A stretch of 64,000 bases of DNA from Blakeslea trispora (lineage: Eukaryota > Mucoromycota > Mucoromycetes > Mucorales > Choanephoraceae): NCBI GenBank assembly GCA_025331445.1, contig JAIWNE010000013.1, positions 1 through 64,000 on the forward strand, written 5' to 3'. The notes under the pieces were generated by a model. It was not told the DNA's origin. It was given only the letters and a program-made list of their open reading frames with translations, and searched no databases. Shown here piece by piece: positions 56,196-64,000 of the stretch; the stretch's first letter is position 1, and each line of letters begins with the position of its first letter. The position numbers and the translations under genes were made by a program.

Positions 56196-58095
56196 TGCTC
56201 CGCATAATTTCATGATTTCGGTGTTGGCTATGTGTTACTGCAATTGTAGAGGAGTTCTATATCCAAAGTCATTAGCTGCATAATAAAGCAAGCTCCTTCA
56301 TATTGTCAATTCCCCTTTACTCTCTATTGTATCAGTTATACAAAGAAAGATAGAGAGAGAGAAAAAAAAAGAAAGAAGCCAACAATACATGTTGAGTGAT
56401 GTGCTACGTCATCATTGTGCTTATCATTATGATTGGTTTTGAGAAAATAGGGAGGAGGAGGCAATTTTCATATAGAGGAAAAAAAATTCGCCCTATTTTT
56501 TTTTTCTCTTTTTTTCTCTTCAAGGGCAAGGTGATTCTTGCTATCGCACAGACTGAGGCAGCTCGTTACTGTTTCTTCTGTAATGCACAGTTGCAAGAGA
56601 GACCGGCGTGAATGACATCTTTTCGATAGACGCGTTGGCTGCTGTTATGTTTGAAAGGGTGCCCTCCTGATTTCGTAGCAGTGTTGGACTTTCTCTTTTG
56701 CTGATCTCTTTCTCCCTTCTCGCATGACTATTCTTTTGCTTTTTAGTCCCCTTCAGTGAGGGAGCAGTAGAGAATAAGAGAGCTAGGAGTTGGAGTTAAA
56801 GGGGAGGATACTCTCACTCAGGATGTGACAGCTTCACTTTTTTTCTTTCTTTCTTTCTTTTTCGTTAGAGAGAGAGAGGGTGATGCCTGGACGTATGCTG
56901 GCTACCCTAGTCAAGTGAGAGCTGTGGTTCTTTGAGCTATGGTTCTTTACTAGGCAGGTTCAGACGTGGATATTAGAAGCAATTCGGGGAGTGCTTATGG
57001 AAGATGAAGAGCGGGGAGGGTACCCCTAGCATACAAGTTATGTTTTCTTCATACGAAATATGACATATGCGACACTTTGAGGGTATTGGTTACCTTTGCT
57101 CTCATTGCTTGTCGTCAACCCCTAGGGATCCTCAGTAGGACGTTGGTATGGTCTTCCCCTGTTTTACCTTACGAGGTCACTCAGGTGGTATCTCGCACCG
57201 TGAGCTAGAGAAGAGGGTAGATTGAAGTCAACCTCCACGATTGGTTACCCTTGGAAACAGTTGTAATAAACTGGCTAATAGACTTCTAACATTATGTTGT
57301 TATAAATCCAATAAATAAATACTTGTTATAAAATCTTACTTTTCTTTTTTTACTTTTTTAACTTTTTTCTTTTTGCTCGCTAAAGATGCATTTCTTGATC
57401 ACTTAATTTTGTTGAATGAATAAAAGTTCAATCAATTCAGTAAATTGTGCCTACATTCAATAAGCATTCTACTGACTGACACTAGGTTGCTCGATTACTG
57501 TTACTCTTATGTGATCAACCTATCTAGATCTACTGCTTGATCAAACCTAATCTCCACCTGACTTGGATGGAATGATGAACATCCTCTACACACTCTATTA
57601 TGCTTATCAATTGCTTCATGATCCATCCTCAAGATTCATGCATATATTTCCAGCCCTTTATCTCCCTCATATAATAGTGCTTTAACAAGGTGTGCTTTTG
57701 TTTGAGAAGCACTCTACTGATCTCATACATGTTTGCATAGTCAAAGCTTGTTCTTCTTACTTGATAGTATGTGCTACTCACAGTCCCCCCCCTTTTTTTT
57801 TCACTCAGTAATTGCATACAAGTTGATGAAATGCTCAGACAACATAGTAAAGAGGGTGCAACGATAATTGATAGTGAACCTCTCATTTACTCTTACTCAC
57901 TCTCTCACTCACTCTCTCACTCACTCTCTCACTCTCACAGAAGGAAGATGGATCTTTCATTGCTTTACATGTTTCTCCACGTAATACATTCATTGTACTA
58001 TTTCGGATAGGCAAGAATGGTTGAATCAAAGTATGTCATATCTGCTTTACATGCTCTTTCGTCCCCTCCCATAGACTCAGATTAGTCTGTACTCA

Positions 58096-58353
58096 TTGCA
58101 ACATGTACAATACTATGATAGCCCTTTGTTGCTCTCATCAGTACATTTGATCACGGAATTGTATCCATATCCGTATCCGTATCCGGCATATCCACCGGGG
58201 CTGCAACCACATGCTGTCAAACTACTTGAACAAAAGCCTTCCTCATCACTTGGCTGTGCTGCATCTTCCTCAAATGTTCCTCATATGCTCCTCACTGCTA
58301 TATTTGCCACGCTGTTTCTGATCCTCTTCTTTTTCCTCCTCAGCATTTCATAA
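58096..58353 (+). CDS. Small protein with C-terminal membrane segment (right arm copy)
   Basis: Identical at the protein level to 20662-20919. Here the open frame can be followed upstream to an acceptor, CCCATAG, ending at 58074, so the exon may run 58075..58353. Confidence 0.4.
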   Translation: MQHVQYYDSPLLLSSVHLITELYPYPYPYPAYPPGLQPHAVKLLEQKPSSSLGCAASSSNVPHMLLTAIFATLFLILFFFLLSIS

Positions 58354-58511
58354 ACAATTGTGCATTGAGACAGGGTAAAATAGATAGATGGATATTTACA
58401 TGTTGATCTGATATAACCATCCTTTCGATTGTCTTTCTGTTCATCCATCAACATCCTCTTTCTCTATCGTCCAACGCAATACGATGGGATACTGTGCGGC
58501 TAGTTGAATAA

Positions 58512-58784
58512 CTATCTCTGTTCCCTTTTCCTCTTCTTCTTCTTCTTTTTCCTCTGCTCTTTTGCCATTCGTTTCTCGAGAAAACCTTTCAACAATTCTT
58601 CATTCTGCAGCTTAGCTCTCAACTCTCTGATGCTGTATGCTTGCTGACTGGACACACTATTCCCACAACTGAGAGTCTGTCTGTCTTTCGTATCTGTCTA
58701 CCGTGTCTATCTTCCATGTCTGCCTTCTGTGTCTAAATCTCCAGATAAAACCCAAACTTACCAACCCGAAAGTAGGTGTCGCAT
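58512..58784 (-). CDS. Two-exon 55-aa lysine-rich small protein (right arm copy)
   Basis: Mirror of 20231-20503: exon 1 58784..58762, exon 2 58656..58512, with the same donor, acceptor and predicted protein. Confidence 0.5.
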
Positions 58785-60203
58785 GGGTTAAAAGAGAAAA
58801 GAAGAAAAGGCAATAGAACAGGTTGAGTCTGATACCTTGGTGATTGAACAACAACAACAACCAAAATATAAAGCATGCGTATATGTACCTTTATTTCAGA
58901 CTACAGTCTAGGTGATAAACTAATAAATAAAAAGGTGTAGCTCTCTTTCCGTTCAATTAGTCTGCGTCTATCTAAACAAGTTACTTCCTCACGCCAATCA
59001 GTTGCTCTACGCGCCCTTCTTTTGTATCTCGGTATATGCCAATACTAGTAGTGTTGGTAATAATAGTCGGCACTAACAACAATATATCCCTCAACAAATA
59101 CAATGAAATAAAACAACAACAAAGAAATTCCCTTGAAATAAAGAGAGCTCTCTGTCAGAGATGAACTGGGAGGGAGGCCAGAGGCTGTTTATGCAGCCCC
59201 ATCATCTTGAAAACACTTTTTTTTTAGCGGAGACTTCCATGATAGATTTGCATGAATTATTTGCATGCTAGTTGTGGAGAAGAAGTACCTGAAAGTGTTT
59301 GTATTGGTAGCTATTAGATGATGAAACTGCGACATGAATGGTTTTTTGATCATACAAGTTTCTGGAAAGAAGATTGTAACAAAATGCAGTTATTGTCTAC
59401 AGCTTAGTTTACTCATACCAAAAATATTGATAGATCGTATAAACATATTACACACAAATCATTGAAACAATAAAAAGACAAACAAGTAAACATAACACAA
59501 AATAAGGCTTATGCGCAATACAGGTTTTCATCATCAAATTAGCTTTTTTTCTTTTTTTATTAATTATAACAGAAAAGGGCACCAAGTGCCCCTTCTCCCC
59601 TAACCCCAACAAATTCAGCAGAGGTATTATTAACATGCCTATAGAGAACGCACATCCCGTTCATCTTGTCCCCTTAGCCCAACAAACTCAGCAGAGGTGT
59701 CATGACACATGCCTATAGAGAACGACCATCCCGTTCATCTTAAATGGATAAAGAAAAGAAGAAAAAAAGGCGAAAAACGAAGCCTTTTTATATCTTTTTT
59801 GACAGCACTCAATCACATGTTGGACTGGACTGCTGAATTTTTTTCTACCAATCCTTTGAGACTGTTTTTTTTGTGTGTTTCCAAACAATGACTTCTTTTC
59901 CTAACACTGCATGTCTTGCAAACACAGATGGGAGGAAAAGAGAGCAAGAAAGTAAAGAAGTAAAGTGGATTTCTTTGTCTTTTGCTTCACTAACTTATAA
60001 ACTCCATTTCAAAAAAAAAGAAAAGATTGATTATTACGACACTTGTCCAATCATCAAGATTGCTGGTCAATGCTTTTCTTTATTCATTCTCCTCTTCCAA
60101 AGGAATGCATTATAACCTCTTTTTTCTGTTATTCAACTATGAAAATCAAACACATTAATTCACCTTACGGGCATAGCGAGTTTCTTTTTTTTTTGTTTTG
60201 TTT

Positions 60204-60482
60204 TTATTCAAGAGGAGCTTGATTGTCAAAACGATCTTTATTAGCATGAATGTTGCCGCTTGTCGTAGTCTGATCTATCAGCTTTTCATCATTTCTATGT
60301 TTCTCTTGTCTAAGCTTAGCTACGATGTCTGTGCTGTTTCTTGTCTCTGCTTTTCTTTTGCTGTTCATTCTATAGCCATTAATTTGATGTTCTGGAATCA
60401 ACCTGTTCAGATCACGAACAATAGAGTAAACAATGATAGGCTCAAGTATCCGTACTGATGTTTTGGCTTCTACTGCTAGCAT
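60204..60482 (-). CDS. Unrecognised 92-aa ORF (right arm copy)
   Basis: Identical predicted protein to 18534-18812. Confidence 0.35.
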   Translation of the reverse strand: MLAVEAKTSVRILEPIIVYSIVRDLNRLIPEHQINGYRMNSKRKAETRNSTDIVAKLRQEKHRNDEKLIDQTTTSGNIHANKDRFDNQAPLE

Positions 60483-60642
60483 AGCTGAATTGGCTGACTA
60501 AACTTTTCTTTTTATGTCATAATCAAAGAGTCAAGAACAATGAACCCGAATTGATTAGGATCCTACTTGTTATTAATAGAGTCAATAGAGTATATGTATA
60601 GGCCTTATTCTTCTTTCATTGTCAAAACAGGCAAATAGTTGA

Positions 60643-61485
60643 ATCATCACAAGTGAGCTTCTAACTTTTTGAAGGAGTCAATGAGAGTGTTTTGTTTCCT
60701 TGTAGGATTGAATCGGGAAAGTGCTTGGGTATTCCCGAAATCCAAGTAGCTTTTGTATGACTATGTGCTATACAATGACTGATATAATTCATCAAGGCTG
60801 TATTTTTCGCTATGTGATTTGATTGGTTGATAGTTCGGTGTTAAAAGAAGAACAATGCCGTATATTCTCGGAATAAAGGAAAGTAGTATGACATCAATTG
60901 ACAAATGCCTGGAAGTTACACAAGTGGCTTGCCTCCTTTTATACTTCTTTTTGAAACGCCAAGTGGCAACATGAACTCACATGATAATCGTAGTTTAAAC
61001 AGACAGAAGAATTCGGAGGCAAGCACAGCTTCAATGGAATAAGCAATCATGGGTTAAAGGAAATGATTTGATGACAACTTTTTTTTTTCTTATCGATCGT
61101 GTTCCTCTTTCCTCCCAGTCAAGTTGAGCGATTCCACCTTAAAAAAAATTGCTTTACGTAGCCATTAAATCACATCTTAATGACATCGATTTAAACATAT
61201 TTATCTTGTTTGCACTTTTTTTTTTTCAAGCATAATTCAAGCCCTTTTTCGAATATTTTCTTATGTGTGTGTGTGTGCTGACTCTATTTGTATGTTTCCC
61301 CCCAAAAATAAACACTTTTTTTTTAGTCAAGAAAGGAAAAATGACAAAGAGTTACGAGAAAAAAAAAAAAAAAGAGGGAGACACGGACGGTGCTTGAAAT
61401 CAAAGAGAAGTTTTTAAAGAAAAAAGACAGAGGTTGTTGAGATTACATTTTCTTGCTTTTTTCTTTCTTTATTTTTATTATCACT
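60643..61485. other. Right outer flank and OSBP promoter
   Basis: Short gapped similarity to the left outer flank ends near 60683. Beyond that the sequence is unrelated to the left side. It holds T-rich tracts, a (TG)6 run at 61265-61278 and the pyrimidine-rich leader of the next gene; no other gene is visible. Confidence 0.5.
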
Positions 61486-62795
61486 ATGTCATCTAACGAT
61501 AACAGCGAAGTCAACAATGTCGACTCAATTCCTCAAGAACAAAAGAGTGCTTTTCACTCTTTTCTTAAATCAATTGCCTCTTTCTCTGGTGATCTTTCTT
61601 CCTTGACTTGTCCTGCCTTTCTTCTGGCACCTGTCTCTTTAATTGAATACTCGTAAGTAGGAATGAAACAAAAGAGCGAGAGATAAATTGAAGAGATTAA
61701 ACTATCTTAATCAAGTGAATATTGGACTCAGCAACCGGACCTATTCACCGACATCACCAAGTCTGATGATGATGTAGAGCGCATGGTTGCCTTTGTTAAA
61801 TGGTTTATTTCCTCTCTTAACGCCTCTTACTCTCGACGTGTGCCTAAGGGAGAGTGGGAAAAGAAGCCTTACAACCCTGTCTTGGGTGAACAGTTCAAGA
61901 TGACTTGGGGAGATTTGAATGGCACAGGTGACACAGATGTGCTTGTTGAACAGGTTTCTCATCACCCTCCTGTCACTGGCTTCTATATCAAGAATGATAA
62001 GGCTGGTATGAGCCTCAATGGTCATACTGGTCAAAAGACTCGATTCTCTAGCACTGCACTTATTGTGGATCAAGTTGGACAAAGTTTGGTTACCTTAAAG
62101 AACCGCAACAACGAACAATATCTGTTTACATACCCCTCTATCACTGTGAACGGTATTTGGTATGCAGGTAACATCACTTCAAGATAAACAAGAAAAGAAT
62201 ATGAGACTGACTAACAATTCTTTTTTTTTTAGCTCCCTATGTTGAATTATTAGGCTCATCTTTTATTCAATCATCCACTGGTCTTTACTGCTCCATTGAA
62301 TACTCATCACGTGGTTGGATTAGCGGTACAAGAAATTACTTCAAATGTTATATCCGCCGCAACAGTGGTGGTAGCTCAAAGGAATATATTTGTAAGATTG
62401 AGGGACAATGGAGTGGCAAATCAACCATCACAAAATACGGTAGTAAGACAGCTGAGCCCTTCTTGGATGTGACTGAATTGACACCTGCTCCTATGCATGT
62501 AAAGGACATTGAAGAACAGGATGAGATGGAAAGTCGCCGTATCTGGCAAAAGGTATCTGAAGCCATTCGTGCCAACGATACCAATTTGGCTGGTGTTGAG
62601 AAGGCCAAGATTGAAAACCAAAAGAGAGAAGAAAAGGCAGCTCGTCAAGCTGCTGGTACAGAATGGGAACCTAAATACTTTCATTGGGTTCAGGAAGAAC
62701 CTACTGTCTCTGCTCTTCAACGCATGTTAACCTCTACTGTCAAGAGCAAATATACACCTGCTACGAATGGTAACTGGGTTTATAAACAAGATTAG
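61486..62795 (+). CDS. Oxysterol-binding protein (Osh4/Kes1-like, short ORP)
   Basis: Exons 61486..61652, 61716..62167 and 62233..62795 join in phase to give 393 residues, the size of short ORPs that consist of the lipid-binding domain alone. The signature EQVSHHPPVTGF is present, with PYNPVLGEQFKMTW before it and the conserved KYFHWVQEEP near the C-terminus. These proteins move sterol against PI4P between ER and Golgi or plasma membrane and oppose Sec14-type traffic control. No PH domain, ankyrin repeat or FFAT motif is visible. The ATG lies 15-20 bases after a T-rich leader. Confidence 0.93.
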
Positions 62796-63327
62796 ACTGT
62801 CATAACATATCCATAGCATTTCCTTCTTTTCCTCTCTTTTTTATTTTTAAAAGAAAATTACCTAGTTTAATAAAGAAAAAAAAAAGCCTACCATTTAAAT
62901 AAATTGTACTTGTACACAACAGAAATCAATAGAGACTGCAATGAGTTAAATATTTCATTAGACACTTTGTTATTATTATTATTATTTTTAAAGAGGAGTT
63001 TATTCTACAAGTTGCTGCATAAAAATAAATAAATTGAGCCATTTGAATAGAAAAATAAAAAATAAAAATTGAGCCATTTGTATAAACTATGAAAGCAAAG
63101 TTATATTCTTTTGAAAAGAAATACAATTTAAACAAACAAACAAAAAAAAAAAGGGGCAAAGAAACCATACAAAAGTTTTTTTTTTAATATAAAAAATTAT
63201 AAGAAAAAAAAAAAAAGTTGTAAATATCACTGTTCTGATCACAAACAGTAAATTCCAAAAAAACTATGACATATGAAATTAATTTTGTAATTTTTTTTTT
63301 CGGTATTTCTTTCTCCTAAAAGGCTAT
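62796..63327. other. Spacer before the phosphatase gene
   Basis: Very A/T-rich; it contains an 18-base GAGCCATTTGNATA-like direct repeat near 63036-63080 and several poly-A tracts. No gene is visible. Confidence 0.5.
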
Positions 63328-63985
63328 ATGCGATTACAACAGCAACACTCTTCTTTAGGCATAAGCCAAGCACTTGAAGAAGAAGTTAGAAAACTAGAGG
63401 AAGAACAGAAAAACAAAAAGGGCAACCGCAACAGTCAGATCTTTAGAAGTGACTTGACTGATGCCATGTTCAAAGTACCTTCTCAAGAGTCTAGTTTTTT
63501 TACTTGGTCAAGGTTTTACATTTCACTTTATTACAACAAGGTAAAAAAAAAAAGAAAAACTCGTTTGGCCCTGTCTTTTAAGAGAAACTTATTGCTTTAT
63601 TAGTTGGCCGTTAACATGTTTGGTTTCTTAACAGGATGGTCATGGTATAACAGGTAAATCACGTGCGATAAATGGGTAAATAAAACAGTGTAGCTTATTA
63701 TTATTATTATTATTAGGATAGATGATCATCTCATTTTGGGTGCATTACCTACACCTTCTCAAGTCAAAAAGCTAAGGCGTCAAGAAAATGTAGACACTGT
63801 CATAAATTTATGTGCAGAATTTCCTGGGTACAAAAAGCTCTATAAAGAATTAGACATTCAACAGATTCGACTAGGAATACCAGATTATTCCATACCACCT
63901 ATCGATTCTATACAACGTATTATTCAAGAGATTGATTATAGGAAACAACAAAATCCAAAAGGTACAATCTACCTTCACTGTAAAG
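63328..63985 (+). CDS. PTPMT1-like dual-specificity phosphatase, 3' end outside the window
   Basis: Exons 63328..63540, 63604..63653 and 63717..63985 (then a GTAAGC donor) join in phase. A charged, coiled N-terminus leads to a hydrophobic stretch (FYISLYYNKLAVNMFGFLTG), then WSWYNRIDDHLILGALPTPS and the phosphatase domain up to the start of the active-site loop, TIYLHCKG, where the intron interrupts HCxxGxxR. This order matches PTPMT1, the mitochondrial phosphatase that makes phosphatidylglycerol from PGP on the way to cardiolipin. The rest of the signature loop lies beyond base 64000, so catalysis cannot be confirmed. The start ATG is the first in the frame but is not otherwise proven. Confidence 0.75.
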
Positions 63986-64000
63986 GTAAGCAATATATAT

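Larger units (their letters stand above)
56196..60642 (-). repeat. Right arm of the 4.45-kb inverted repeat
   Basis: Reverse-complement copy of 18374-22823 with only small indels, for example one base in the poly-A near 60010 and differences in the TTTC/CT tract near 56345-56375. It carries mirrored copies of all the arm ORFs. The higher-GC block at about 56570-57270 (mirror of 21745-22445) ends in an AATAAATAAAT stretch near 57310. Confidence 0.9.

Noticed and set aside
18374..60642. Centromere flanked by LINE elements, as in Mucor
   Set aside because: Only one LINE copy, ordinary genes throughout, and no sign of clustered elements; a single LINE is not evidence.

Overview
The window is nuclear DNA from a fungus. 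The genes are broken by many short introns (mostly 45-80 nt, GTRAGT donors, some CTAAC-like branch points), the DNA is AT-rich with long A/T and CT tracts, and the products include a GATA_AreA-type protein, a PKA regulatory subunit, a Kre9/KNH-type wall protein and an L1-like LINE. Intron style, gene content and the LINE with a zinc-knuckle ORF1 fit an early-diverging fungus of the Mucoromycota (Mucorales-like). That placement is inference; no species marker is present. Exon joins given here were worked out by hand from splice sites, phase and family resemblance.

Left flank (1-18.3 kb): a 5'-truncated NOL8-like nucleolar protein, an archaeal-type phosphoglycerate mutase, the CK2 catalytic subunit, GMP synthase, a GATA_AreA-domain protein, a 3.4-kb gene-poor stretch with a decayed coding region, a secreted Kre9-like protein, and a Sec2/Rabin8-type Rab GEF. 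Right flank (60.6-64 kb): an oxysterol-binding protein and the start of a PTPMT1-like phosphatase.

Between these flanks lies the most striking structure: two nearly identical 4.45-kb arms in inverted orientation (18374-22823 and 56196-60642) around a 33.4-kb central segment. The arms carry small, mostly unrecognised genes, including a two-exon 55-aa gene that no long ORF reveals.

The central segment holds a LINE (23538-29267) with both ORFs open, a poly(A) tail and a perfect 14-bp target-site duplication. It also holds genes for VPS9 (Rab5 GEF with CUE), an unrecognised multi-exon protein, an ataxin-3/Josephin deubiquitinase, a small secreted peptide, the PKA regulatory subunit, MPDU1, a family-2 glycosyltransferase, a Cid1-like nucleotidyltransferase with an RRM-like C-terminus, a small TATA-driven protein and RTF2. 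Small repeats include a MITE-like family with GTCGCT-containing inverted ends, a foldback hairpin, and a 0.93-kb element with a 9-bp direct repeat at its ends. The head of that element is shared with the sequence the LINE landed in.

The genes form no pathway cluster. Loose themes are membrane traffic (Sec2-like, Vps9, OSBP), nucleotide and carbon metabolism (GMP synthase, phosphoglycerate mutase), signalling (CK2, PKA-R, PTPMT1-like) and ubiquitin or RNA biology (ataxin-3, RTF2, NOL8, TUTase). The main novelty is structural: an inverted-repeat-bounded, potentially invertible segment carrying a young retrotransposon.
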